The translations under genes and the position numbers were made by a program. Shown here piece by piece: positions 45,472 to 56,654 of a DNA stretch of 64,000 nt. The notes below the pieces were generated by a model, which made no database searches, was not told where the DNA came from, and saw only the letters and a list, made by a program, of their open reading frames with translations. This stretch comes from Gonium pectorale (Eukaryota; Chlorophyta; Chlorophyceae; Chlamydomonadales; Volvocaceae): assembly GCA_001584585.1 (NCBI GenBank), contig LSYV01000011.1, positions 1,369,506-1,433,505 of the forward strand. The letters are read 5' to 3'. Numbering within the stretch: position 1 is the first letter of the stretch; the number at the start of each line of letters is the position of its first letter.

Positions 45472-48055
45472 ACCGTGTGGACGCATAATCGCGTGGAGGC
45501 GTGGTTCTAGCTCCATCCTGGCGGCCTCGCTCAACTACTGCACTGCTGGCACCACTCTCCAGCCACGTGCAGAGTGCGCATTGCATATTGCTTCCACTCC
45601 ATCTATTCGCCCTGTGCGTGTCCTCTCATGCGACAGGAGATGAGCAGAACTGCAGAAGCGTGGTTCGCATTAGCCTGCAATCAACGGCGGCGGTGCATGC
45701 ACGCACAATGGTGGTACTGATTTGTCCGCGCCCGTGACCTCCGCTGCCAATGAACCGAATGCAACGCCGCACGTCCAGAGGGTCCTTTGGGGCGGCATCG
45801 ATTGGAGATTGGAGGGTTACGGCGAACGTGGGAGGTTGGAGAATTGCTAATGTTAGCAACTTGCCGTTTCGGGGACGCGTCCGCAAGTGGGGACCGTTTT
45901 GTGTCAGTTCGACTCCATCAACTGAGGCTAAAACTACGAACCTCACTCCGTTCTTGGCCCGGTGGCGTCGGGAGTTCCGCATCGCATGCACAATGCATAT
46001 GGCTTAGACAGCCTTTGTGAGGCGCCTACCGCCGGCGGCGGCGATACTGCTATGAAACACAACTGGTGGCTAGGGTCATGTGATGATGTGTTGATGCATG
46101 CTGAAGAGCGCTGGGCGCTTACGAGGGAAGCGGCCACACAGACGTGCGTGCACGCACACCCGCATTACAGACAAACAATGTGCGTTATGAGTTCGGAAAC
46201 CGTGTAATGGGTTTGTACAAGATTTGTACGGAACATGTGCTCGCTCGTCGGCCAACGTCTCTATCTGTGTGTGCAGTGTTGATCCATAGCTCGAATAGAT
46301 AGCCCACCCTGGATTCAGCGAAGAACTTCATTCAGCGGCGAGCTTCAATCAGCGGCGAGCTCCATTCAGCGGCGGGCTTCAGCGGCGGGCTTTAGCTGCG
46401 ACCTGGGGCGTGGAGCACGCGCGCTTGCGCATTCTTGCCGCGGCTTTCTGCCTCTTCTCTTCTGGGGGAGGGGCCCCTTAGGACACCGCGGCTGTGCCGC
46501 GGCGGACCTTACCTCCTTCGGTTATTAGTTACGGCAAAGCGACGCTCGGTGTTGGTATCCTTAAATACACATTGTTCAAAGCAAGAATGTGCGGATTGGG
46601 CGTGAATAGAGTGCCTGGTGGTACGGCATTCCCACATCGAATGCATACGGAACGGCTTGAAATTCCTACAGCATATAGAACAGGCACATATATTGCAAAC
46701 CCGTTCGCGGGCGGTGCTCTGGCACTTTAGCGCGATGGGGCGGCCCCGCCGTACGGGGATCTGACCGGTCAACCCCGGTGCAAATTGCTGGGGGTCGTTA
46801 CCCTTTCGGCCCCTCATTCCCGGGCAGCTAGCCTGCTCCTGCTTTTGTTTATACATGGTACGGGCTCGCACTCACGTGTTGCTCGTTGGGTGTGCTTTCA
46901 CACAGTGCCCGTGACCTGGGGAATGGACGGGCTATGTAGGAGTGTCGCAGTTCTATGTGGCTCGTGGTACACGATGCAAGTTGAGACCGGTTCGGCGGAG
47001 CCCTCAAAAACTTTGGGCTGCTTTCTTTGCACGGGGCGCATGCTCGATTAAGCGGAATGCGCTGTCCCTGTTACTGCGTGCACGCGTCTACGTGCCTTAT
47101 GCATAGCCAATGCCAGATGCAAGCGTCAGGCCCTTCCCGCAAAATGATAGGGTCCTATGCGACGAGGGGTCAGTTCACCGGACATCTTGCACTGATTGCA
47201 TGATCCGATGGCCACTCCCTGCAAGGACGCCAACATGCCGAGCGACCCAGCAATAACGATGCCTGGGACCCGTGGGGCTATGGGCAATCAAGGAGGGCGG
47301 CGCAGACTCGCTGACGCAGGTAGCCACCGCTGAGCGAGGGGCGGGCGGGATGAATGCTTACGGGACGTTTTCCCGGATAGATGGAGAACGCTGCTAGACG
47401 GCGGTAGCGCTATCAAAGTCAGCTGGTTTCATGTACAGCGTCTTAGCGACACAAGATCTGTCCGCATCAGTCCTCATAACCGCGAACGCGGCTCCGCCGC
47501 GGGGAGGGCCGCTGGAGGAGTTACTTCGGCCCAACCCCTCCTTCCCTTCTCCCGTTTCCAACTCGTCCCCCTTCCGTGACCCGTTGCACACGCCTCCTGG
47601 ACCCGCTGGACAGCCTATTTCCAACCCCCCCCCATATTTACGTACAGGAAGGAGAGGCATGTGAGGCTACTGGTACCCGTCGCTGAAGGATGGACAGGAT
47701 TGACCTACCCCGCCATGCGGGATTATCGCTGAATCCAAACTTCCTGATCGACCCCTGCTGTGGAACTGCTGGTGCAACCTACTGTGCACCGCGCCTCTGG
47801 ACCCGCCCACAATAGACGGCCGAAGCAACCGTGCGGGCGGAAAATGGCCAAGCTCTTTGCCTGCCAGACTTAATGATGTGAATGCACTCCAAAGATACAA
47901 AGATGGAACGCATCCATCGCATGCAGGCATCGATGCAGGTGCATGGATTTGTCACGTCATGACCAGGCGACAGAGTTGGATTACATGAGTAAAATTTAAA
48001 ATAGCCTATATTTATCGACTACATGTTAATCTGCACTTTGCGCAGCAGCAACCGC
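45472..48055. other. Spacer between G3 and G4
   Basis: 2.6 kb without a supported gene. A TGTAA at 46203 is a weak polyadenylation candidate for G3. Open frames at 46494-46730 and 47431-47664 show no recognisable domain. GGCTCCGCC-type short inverted motifs occur here and in the G1-G2 spacer. Confidence 0.4.
46312..46400. repeat. Short imperfect tandem repeat (TTCAGCGGCGAGC)
   Basis: About five degenerate copies of a 14-18 bp unit containing CAGCGGCGRGCTTC lie between G3 and G4. Confidence 0.8.
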
Positions 48056-48286
48056 ATCAACGGAAACGTCCCTGACTGTCTTCTTGGGGCCTGGGGCTGT
48101 TTAAGACCGACCGGCTCATTGTTTATTAGCACATAGCTCTAGATCAAATACCGCCCTGCGCTGCGATCAAGGACAGCAAGGTGCGCGGGCCGACAGTCGC
48201 GAGGTCTAGCGGCACGTGGCACAGACCTGTGGCGCTAGTGAAATACCTACATACGACTAGACAATTGAACTGCCCCTCCTAGGCAC
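48056..48286 (+). promoter_or_regulatory. Upstream region of G4 with blocks shared with G3
   Basis: AACGGAAACGTCC, GACAGTCGCGAGG and CTCCTAGGCAC occur in the order seen before G3. The last block is about 35 bp before the ATG. Confidence 0.5.
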
Positions 48287-48321
48287 TGGACCTCCGTCGG
48301 CCGTGTCGATTCGGTTGCACC

Positions 48322-50264
48322 ATGAGCGCGACTGTCAGCCAAGACCCCCCAACTGCGCCGTATGGGTTGTTGAGTCGAGCCTGGCAGGGCTTCAAGACCG
48401 GCAGCATCCTCGGCGTGGGGGCTGCCGCCCCGCCGTTGGCCTTGCTGACGAAGGCCCCGGCACCTACAATCCTGCGCGCCGTGGGCGTCACCGCCCTCGT
48501 GGGCACAACCGCAGGAGGTGCGCCTCTATGTAGCAACGTGGCTTGAAGGCCTGATGACGTCCGTGCATGGCCGTGTAGCACCGCTGTAAAACCACAAGCT
48601 CCTCTCCTCCAACCCTTAGCCTTGTACGGCAAGTACGAGCAGAACAAGCTGGCGCCGGCGTTGGAACCCGAGCGGTCGGGTGACCTCACACTTGCATTCA
48701 TCCAAGCCCTCCGCGGCTTTCCGCCGAGCGCAAACGCCGTTGGCAGTGCTGCGGGACTGCTGGCAGCGGGCGCGGCGGCCGCGGCAGCGCGCTTCCACCA
48801 CGCCTCTCCCGCCGCGCACAGCGTGCTGCTGCTGGGCGGTGCGGCGGTGGGCTGCGCAGCGAGTGTGGCGCTGGAGGCAGTGGCGCCAAAAACGGTGGGT
48901 CCTCGGACTGACGTGGGACAGGCCCGGGGGACATTACATTATTCGTCGCGTTGCATGGTGCAATTGCTCGAATAGATTGTGAACTTAATGCGCAAAAGTA
49001 GCTGACATACACCAGCCTTACCTCCAAGCGGACCGTCGTGCCATATATACTCAGGAGACTACACACAAATGCACTTAACACCGCCCCCTCACATACCACG
49101 TTGCCTTGCTTGCAGGCGGAGAAGATCCAGCGAGGATCTGCCACTGCGTACCAGGCCGTGGTGCCGTACGCATACGCGGGCTTCACGTACGGAGCCCTCT
49201 TCGGCATCGCCACGGCCTGCGTCACCAAGACGCGGGTCGAATGCATCTACAGCACACTGGGACGCGCCGCAAGCGCCAGCGGCCTGGCGGGTGCCGGGAT
49301 GGGAGGTGAGTGACCAGCGATCCGGCATGCAAAAAAACGTGCTTCGCTTGACGGCTGTGCCGCTTGCACACTACCGTACGCACGACTGCCGTACATCCGT
49401 ACATCCGGCATTCACGTGTGCAGCTCGCTCATCATGGAGCATTCCGAACGACCCACGCATGCCACACTCCGCATGTGCGTACGTGCTATCCTCGCACCAG
49501 ACCCACACCAAATACGTGCGCATGCCAGCTGAGCAACGGCCGTACATAAACGGCATGTCAAGCCGCGCTCACACAGCACACATGCGTCCTTTTCTTGCGC
49601 GCGCAGGCGCTTACGGGGCACACGCGCGGTTCACGGGAGTGGATGTCCCTGAGGGCGTCAACGAAGAGGCGGCCCGACTGCTCCGCGACCTCCGGTCGGT
49701 GTGCTACACTGTGTGGGCCCTGCTCGTCGGGGCCAGTGGCACGTCCTGGTGGATCTTTAACAGGATGTTCCTGCTGAAGGCGCCAGGGCCAACTCTGCCC
49801 CAGGCTATCGCTCTGGCCGGCGCGTGTCTGGCCGTCTTGGACCTTCGGGAGATGGGAGGGCAGGTGCGCAGGGCCGGTCCGTCCGCACGTCCGCACGTAT
49901 GTTGTGTCTCCGTAGAAAAGGGCGGCCTGACTGCTGGCGGCTCGTGTGGAATCCCTACACCTAACTGCTGGCGGCTCGTGGCGTCATGGGGAAGCCGATT
50001 GTGTGTACGGCGTGTGGTCAACGCACCCGCCCAAACATGCATGCCGCTCTCCCGTGCGTCATAGCTACGTGGGGCCGTTGCTATCATGGCGAGTATTGCT
50101 GTAAGCAGTACGCCCACTGCCGTACGCCCACTGCATACATACTTGTGCACGGAACCCACATGGCCCCGCAGACGGCTGGCAAGGACGCGGACGCCTCTGG
50201 TGGACACAGCGGCGGTGCTGGCGGCGTCGCGAGCGGGGAGGCGGGCGACAGCTCCAAGGAGTAG
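48322..50264 (+). CDS. G4: two-unit polytopic membrane protein with hydrophilic tail
   Basis: Exons A 48322-48517, B 48620-48894, C 49116-49305, D 49607-49863 and tail 50172-50264 give 336 residues, phases 1, 0, 1, 0 as in G3. A: WQGFKTGSILGVGAAAPPLA. B: LYGKYEQNK, then ANAVGSAAGLLAAGAAAAAA and VLLLGGAAVGCAASVAL. C: VPYAYAGFTYGALFGIATAC through LAGAGMGG, almost identical to exon C of G3. D: AYGAHARFTGVDVPEGV, a charged linker, then VWALLVGASGTSWWIFNRMF. Exon D is much more diverged from G3 than exon C, so exon C was probably homogenised recently. The tail (GGHSGGAGGVASGEAGDSSK) is Gly/Ser-rich and acidic. No signal peptide is visible. Function unknown. Confidence 0.82.
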
Positions 50265-50409
50265 CTATCTACTTGCGAAATGGTCGCACACGTGGAGGCG
50301 TATAGGTGCGCGTGTGGCGGAGAGTACGGACGCTTGCCTGCTGGGCGCAAGGGACGTTTCAGGCCGCACTTTTTTGCGCGTGCCTCGACGGGGGAGAGCC
50401 GCGCTGCGC

Positions 50410-50484
<75 letters not shown>

Positions 50485-51149
50485 CCACGCACGCCGCAGC
50501 TCATGGGCTGCGGCGCGGGACGCAACTGGCTGATGCACTAGTTTTACCTGAAGACGTCTCTTCACATGCATCGCTTGGCCTGAGCTGGAACCCGCGCCCG
50601 CGTGTGCGAGCCATAACGGGAGGTTACCGTGCCCGTTCATAGATCTGAATGCCATGATTTCGATCGCACTGCTGACCGGTCTGTGGACGAAGATGGACAG
50701 GCACGTACGGCTTTTCCGTATAAGCAGTACTTAGAGGTGTCCGTAGAGGCTGCCTTCCCGTTTCTGGTCCTCTTTTTTAGACTCCACGCATTAGGTTGGT
50801 TTGCACGTGCCTGCATTGCGACAGACTTACAAGGGCGTGTAACGAGGGAGGGCCAATTTGGTAGCATGCAAGTCCCGCTCTGGCTCCCGTATTCGCTGTA
50901 CGTGTCTTGACATGGCGCTACACTGCATGTGGCCGCTCAGGTCGTACAGAGCTTGGCACCATGGAGCAAGCACAAATTGTGCGTACCCGTAGGGCACACC
51001 CATTCAGGTTAGACGCGCGGTGGCGGTTGCCGTACGTGAATGGTGCGCCCCGCGAGTTCCCCTGCGCAGAGGCCGGGGTACAACTTTGCCGGTAATTGCA
51101 TTGGATGGGTTATCCGGTGCACGGCACAACTGTGATGGCGCCTAGCCTG
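50265..51149. other. 3' flank of G4
   Basis: Contains the CAT microsatellite, a TGTAA at 50838, and the motif near 50745 shared with 43143. No supported gene. Confidence 0.4.
50411..50484. repeat. (CAT)n microsatellite, about 24 units
   Basis: An uninterrupted CAT/ATG trinucleotide run lies 147 bp downstream of the G4 stop. Its open frames are poly-His, poly-Ser, poly-Ile, poly-Met and poly-Asp and are not genes. Confidence 0.98.
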
Positions 51150-51522
51150 CAACACACCCTCACGCGCTTCTGGTTGGGGTGCTGGGAGACGGAAGTCAAC
51201 CGCCCCAACGGGCGGGCTAGGTGCGAGCGGACATGCAAAGTGTGCGGTGATGCCACGGCGATGGAGGACGAGCTGCCTGTGTTTTGCGAGTGCCCGTGCT
51301 ATGAGCAATTCGAAGGCGCATTGCAGTTCAGGCGCCGGGACATGATTACGATAATGAAGGAGGCCCCACCTACTGAGGTGGCAGCCTATGTGGAGGCTGT
51401 CTGGGACACTAGGCACGCTATGCTTCAGCGCCAGGCGCGGAAGCGGGGTAGTCGGGTAGAGACGTACGGCAATCATGACCCTTTACGGTACCCCACCCCA
51501 CCACTCGTATTTCGTCCATGAC
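51150..51522 (+). mobile_element. Non-LTR retroelement C-terminal fragment 1
   Basis: The open frame contains CWETEVNRPNGRARCERTCK then VCGDATAMEDEL and FCECPCYE, a CxxC...(H)xxxxC arrangement like the zinc-ribbon tail of LINE-type reverse-transcriptase proteins. The expected histidine is replaced by proline here (ELPVF versus ELHVF in fragment 2), and four codons (HLRD) are missing after CYE. No reverse-transcriptase domain is left. It is about 90% similar by eye to 55313-55684. Confidence 0.6.
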
Positions 51523-51739
51523 CCCCCCCGGCTTTGACGGCCGTGTAATAAGCTGTAACCTGTAACATTCAATTCCCGCTCAACCGTACTCGCCGTACAC
51601 CAGCGCTCTGTGTGCCACCTACCTGTCGTACAACGTCCGCTTCATGCCCAATGGCAGTTTGACATTCGGTTGCATTATGTCGCTCGCTCGTGTGCGCGTG
51701 CGCCTGGGCCTCTCATTCTCTGCCAGCCGCGGCGCCCCG

Positions 51740-51970
51740 CGCACCCCTGCTGCCCGCCTCCTCACGCCAGCGCCCGCACCCCCTTGACCGCCGCGACATA
51801 CATCTCCGCCATCACCTTCGGGCTGCCCGCAGCCAGCGCTGCCACGCTGCCGGGGGCCGCCTCCACCACCGCATCCACGCAGCGCAGGATGAAGCCGCGC
51901 AGCCCGCCCAACAGCCCGGTGAAGGGCGGCCTGCTGGTCACCCGCCCAGCAGAGCAGCAGCTCCACCGCC
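51740..51970 (-). pseudogene. 3' fragment of NHL-BTB gene, copy i
   Basis: The minus strand encodes LLGGLRGFILRCVDAVVEAA and VMAEMYVAAVKGVRALA, nearly identical to the C-terminus of the protein at 56655-58756. Only the last 65 or so codons are present. It is a duplicated fragment with no promoter or start. Confidence 0.8.
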
Positions 51971-53453
51971 ACATACATACATCTCGTTAGCAGCTCGCTC
52001 GCCAGCAGCAGCCGCTGCGCGGTGAGCGACGGGACCCCGGCAGGCCTGCACGTTTCTTGATGTCGTTAGGGCCCCGTTTCATTTCGGACAATACCTGTGA
52101 GGAGACTGGCATGCAAGCTGCCGGGACGACACGGACGGGCTGCGGGCTCCTTGGGTGGTGGAGCGGACCCAGCTTGCTCAGTCAGATTGCTCAATGAGGG
52201 CCGGCACCGGCGGGAGGCGAATTAGGGCAAAAGCTCCACCGCGGAGCCGCTGACGGACGTGGTTGTGGGGTGTTATAATTGTAGGGCGCTCATTGCCTGC
52301 AGATGTGCACCATGTTGTTTTGGTGCTTGCGGCGTGGTGATGAATGTGGATGACAAACAAGCAAGCGCGCGGTGACGCGTGAGACAAGCTCCGAAAGCGC
52401 TGTTTGGCCCGTGAGCCAGCGGAGCGGCCCTCCCACGCTGGACGCTGCCCGGGCCCTCCTGCTGTACTCAAGGTAGCGCGGCATCGCTCCCCATGTACGC
52501 GGTGGACCCCGAGTCTCATTCCCTTGAACGGCTGTATGTAGTTGAACTCACGTGCCAATCAAGCAAGTACGTATGTACGTGTGCCGATCGAGCCGTGTGG
52601 GAATGTGAGGTTGGGAAATCGATTCGTTCCTCGGAGCCCCAGTTCTTGCATAGTGCATATCGTTAGGTGCCGGTCAGATGCTCGGTAGCTGATGTGCAAA
52701 GCAGAGAGGCATCAAACTGCCGGGGCCGCCCAGCAGGACCGTCAGGGCTGCCGCCGAGAGCCCACATTCATGTTAGGTACCGTACTGGTAGGTAAGGTGC
52801 TCGAGACGAATGCGCAGCAGCGGAAAGGTTGGACTGCCATCTATCAACGTATCAAGGGGGTTACGCCTCTACCTGGTGAGACGCACACGATCGAGGCGCT
52901 GGCAGCGGTGGCGCTCTGTGCCTCGGACGGAGAGGCTGCGGAGGGATCGAGGGCAGCAGGCAGGCCAGGCAACGCGCGTTGGGCAGGGGTTGGGCCACGG
53001 GTTGGGCCCTTGCTTGCTTGAGAGCGCGGATGAGGCAGGGCCCGCAGTGGTGACGTCGCATTATTCACATGGCGACTACGGAGTGACGACACGGGCTCGT
53101 CAAGGTGAGGGAGCTGTTGGCTGGCCGAGCGAGGAGAGACCGGTGTGCGTGACTGTTCCGGTTCCGAAACCGGCAGGGCACTTCATTTGTACTTAAACCT
53201 GTGGAGGTGCTAGGGCCGCAGAGTGTCAGCGAAGACCGTTAATTCCATTTCTTGCTCCAGGCGCTGTTCTTCCACGCCAGGAAGCTTGCACGTGCACGGC
53301 ATGCACATGCATCTTGCTGTACTGTACTGCACCTTCACTGGACCAATGGCGGTATGATTGCCTCCACCCTGATAATGCTTAATCGCGAATAAATTAAAGC
53401 GTACGCAACAGGCCTGCTCTACCAAGGCTGACACAAGAGACGTTGCTGAGGAA
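51971..53453. other. Region without a supported gene
   Basis: A frame at 52692-53021 (with NAQQRKGWTAIYQRIKG) looks coding-like for about 60 codons and may be another transposon remnant. Nothing else was recognised. Confidence 0.35.
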
Positions 53454-54123
53454 ATGGTTTTTGCAGCAACGAAGAAAAGCTCTAGTGGCCAAAGTCTGGA
53501 CATGCGGAGGAAGCTGGAGGCGGGTGCGTTTTGTTTGCAACTTTCAGGTTTGGTTTCGCTTCTTGGCTGCTAAACTGTCTTCATTTCTGTAGGAATGCCT
53601 AAAATATACCACTGTGTACTCTTTAAGTTTGGTGACGGCTGGCATGAGGCCTGGGTGCCAGACGTCGTCGGCGCTAGCGTGATCGGAGATTCCGAAGAAG
53701 AGGTTCAGCTGGAAATCCTCGAGCAGCTTGAGGCATGCTTGGAGGGCAGCTTGGGTGGAGTGTCGGAGCCTTCAACCGAGGGCACTGCCCTGGCGAAGGC
53801 ACTTGCACGCCTGAACAAGTGCATGTCCGAGTTCCCCGACGGGTACAACCCCCCACAATCATACCGCCTGATCCCTATCAAGGTTCAGAACGCAAGGTAC
53901 GGAACGCAAGGTGCACCCGCCGTGGGGTGCACCCATCATCAGCAGAGAGTTACACGTTTAGGCGGTGTGAGATCGTCCTGGGGACCTGAACGTGGACGGT
54001 TTTGCTGCCAAATCGAGTGTTCGTGTCAGTACCAAATTTGCATATGTGGTGTCCAACGAGCTCAGTGTTTATCTTTCCGTGCTTGCTGCACACAGGTGTG
54101 AGCTGGTGACGGACGGACGCTGA
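53454..54123 (+). CDS. HicB-fold small protein
   Basis: Exons 53454-53523, 53593-53896 and 54096-54123 give 133 residues in frame. The N-terminal 24 residues (MVFAATKKSSSGQSLDMRRK) could be an organelle presequence. The body reads YHCVLFKFGDGWHEAWVPDV, then VGASVIGDSEEEVQLEILEQ and LEACLEG. This is the beta-beta-beta, WxxxxPDxxG, GDS/TxEEA, helix layout of the HicB antitoxin-like fold. Bacterial HicB proteins pair with HicA toxins; no HicA-like partner is seen here, so I infer only the fold. The 3' end is uncertain: instead of the 28-nt last exon, a donor at ATCAAG/GTTCAG (53882) could join to an open segment at about 54271 encoding VSCEDLNAAAIKQQRLLYVI. Confidence 0.6.
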
Positions 54124-54796
54124 TGTTCGGCACCTGTGTTCGGCGTGCAGTCAACTCACGGAGGCCCCTGTGGCTATTCCTTCAAGCTTTATACGAACCA
54201 CGTCGTAAGACAGCAGCACCAGCTGTGGCCTTCATCATGTGCGGGGCACACACAGCAGATTGCCCGCAGGTGTCTTGTGAGGACTTGAATGCCGCCGCAA
54301 TCAAGCAACAGCGGCTATTGTATGTGATCCGATTGCCTGGTGAGGCAAGCGGTGACTGCCGACCCTCCTGCGTGCGTGGAAGCACTGGGATGCTGGAGGC
54401 CTAGGACGGTCGTTTGAGGGTTCAACCAGTGGCGTATTATACGGCCGAGTTGGCCTTGCACGCACAGATCATGCGCGAGCAGCTTTGCATGCAGGCACAA
54501 ACGCAAACGGTGTGTGGGGAACGGCCGTACAATGCTCCCACTCATCTCAATCTACCCATGGCCGCACAGGCTTTGACGGGTACCTGTAACCTTGTAACCT
54601 TGCTTGTAACCATCTCATTCAACATGTGCCGGGCCGCAAAGCCGAGTCCATGCCCTTACAGTGGCCTTGTACGGTGTCCTGTGTGTGAGGATGCATGCAC
54701 TGATGGCCCCGTTGCCTTGAGCGCTCACAAGGCATAGCATGCAGGTCGATCGCATCTGTAAAATCGGAAAAAATACAGTTCACAACAGGCATCATC
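54124..54796. other. Flank of HicB-like gene
   Basis: Holds the alternative terminal exon candidate (54271-54404). Otherwise no supported feature; short CTGTAACC/TTGTAACC motifs occur near 54585-54610. Confidence 0.4.
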
Positions 54797-54960
54797 GCTG
54801 GATGTAGACAGGTACGCAACTTGCGGGCCAGCCATACACGCGTGCTATTGGGAACCTATCTGCATCTTCGGGTGTAGTATTCGAACTTTGGCCATGGATG
54901 AAATTCTCCCAGCTCACAGGCTCCTGCTGGCTGCTGCTGTACACATTGTGGATGGAGAGC
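54797..54960. repeat. Diverged duplicate of 56247-56400
   Basis: Both segments share, in order, GTACGCAACTTGCGG, CCAGCCAT, TTGGCCATGG, AGGCTCCT and CTGGCTGC. Each lies beside a copy of the NHL-BTB 3' end, so this block seems to have been duplicated with it. Confidence 0.6.
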
Positions 54961-55184
54961 GTGTAACGGCCAGTCACCATGACCGCACGACACCACTGCC
55001 GCTGTTGGTTGCAGGTCACAACCGTTGCACATACATCAGTGCACCATACACACCATATACGTGTGCCGGTCTCTCGTGCATGTGTGCCCTTTACAACTCC
55101 CATACCCATGCGCGTGCCCGGGCCTCACATTGCCAGGTGAGGCGCTCCAAACCCCGCCACACACACCGCCCAGCGCTCCCCTGC

Positions 55185-55312
55185 TGGCCGCCTCCTCACA
55201 CCAGCGCCCACGCACACACCCTTGACCACCGCGACATACATCTCCGCCATCACCTCCGCGCTGCCCGCAGCCAGTGCCGCCACGCTGCCGGGTGCTGCCT
55301 CCATCACCACAT
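55185..55312 (-). pseudogene. 3' fragment of NHL-BTB gene, copy ii
   Basis: The minus strand encodes MEAAPGSVAALAAGSAEVMA and EMYVAVVKGV, matching the C-terminal end of the NHL-BTB protein. It abuts retroelement fragment 2 at about 55313. Confidence 0.75.
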
Positions 55313-55684
55313 CTGCTGGGGTGCTGGGAGACGGAAGTCAACCGCCCCAACGGGCGGGCTAGGTGCGAGCGGACATGCAAGGTGTGCAGTGATGCCACAG
55401 CGATGGAGGACGAGCTGCATGTGTTTTGCGAGTGCCCGTGCTATGAGCACCTTCGCGACCAATTTGAAGGCGCATTGCAGTTCAAGCGCCGGGACATGAT
55501 TACGATTATGAAGGAGGCCCCACCTGCTGAGGTGGCAGCCTATTTGCAGGCTGTCTGGGATACTAGGCACGCCATACTTCGGCGCCAGGCGCTGAAGCGG
55601 GGTAGAGACGGCAATCATGACCCTTTACCCCACCCCACCACTCGCATTTCGTCCATGGCCCCCCCGGCTTTGACGGACGTGTAA
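55313..55684 (+). mobile_element. Non-LTR retroelement C-terminal fragment 2
   Basis: Same tail as fragment 1, but with the full ELHVFCECPCYEHLRDQFEG segment, so the CxxC, H and C positions are all present. It ends at an in-frame TAA after TALTDV-like sequence. Its 5' junction coincides with the broken BTB fragment, which suggests a breakpoint or insertion point. Confidence 0.6.
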
Positions 55685-55714
55685 CCCTGTAACCCTGTCT
55701 GCGTAGCGCAGGTA

Positions 55715-55880
55715 AAGCCATGCAGCCCGCCGCCCAACAGCCCGGCAAAGGACGACCCATGGCCCTCCACCCACAGCAAGAGGGTTTACCGCCTTGATTG
55801 CCCCTCTGGTCAGCAGCCAGCCAGCACGCAGCCGCCGCTGTGCCTCTTCGCCAGCTCCGGAGCCAGCAACCGATCCGCCA
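55715..55880 (-). pseudogene. Fragment of NHL-BTB gene, copy iii
   Basis: Minus-strand sequence matches the BTB gene around the ADRLLAPELAEEAQRRLLAG and LLGGLRGF codons, with frame-breaking indels. It continues the BTB homology interrupted after copy ii. Confidence 0.65.
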
Positions 55881-56654
55881 GGGCCTGGAGCGAGCGACGC
55901 GCTGGGTAGGGCAACAAGGGCGCCCTACGTTGCAGAGGGGCGACACGCGTGGGCTGGCATGCCTTTCTGCTGGGGTTTGGTCTGTCCGTGCTTCCACAAA
56001 CGGACCCCAAAATCCCCAATCACAATGATACGCCCAGTTGGCCTTTCAAGGAGGTTCAAGAGAACCTCGGCGGCTGACTTGCCGCTTGCCTCTGGCCCAG
56101 CCAGGCAGCCCCCCGGGTCTGTAGCTCGCACTCGAGGACCACTAGGCCACTTGAAGTTTGACTGGGCGGTGCGGTTGCAGCAGTGTGAATGTGTGGGCCG
56201 CATGCATCGCACCGCACCGCACCAAACTCGCTATGTGAAAACAGCACAGAAGTACGCAACTTGCGGTCCAGCCATTCGCGCACTGACAAGACTGTGCATC
56301 CTTGGGTGCGGTATTGGATCATTGGCCATGGCAGACGTGCCGCCAGCTGGTAGGCTCCTACTGGCTGCAGCAGACGTTGCCAGGAGTACGTCACGGCGGC
56401 CAGTCGCCACAACAGCACTGCAGCTGGTACCTGATCGCAAACCTTCGCAGAACAAGTCATCCGTACACGCCGCACATGTGCGCTCGTCTGACACGTGCCA
56501 CCTGTTCCCCGTTTGTCCGGTCCACACTCAAAACCCTTAATCCGCTTCCATTTGCTTCCCCACCCGTGAGCCCTTTCTTCCATCCACGGCGGCACTCTGC
56601 CGCCAGCCACCCCCGCACCGCACCCCGATCCGCGCACCCCTGCTGCCCGCCTCC

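Noticed and set aside
46494..46871. Opposing open frames that might be a small gene or transposon
   Set aside because: No domain, splice signals or terminal repeats could be established.
50265..50541. Poly-Asp, poly-His and poly-Ile open frames
   Set aside because: They are translations of the CAT microsatellite.
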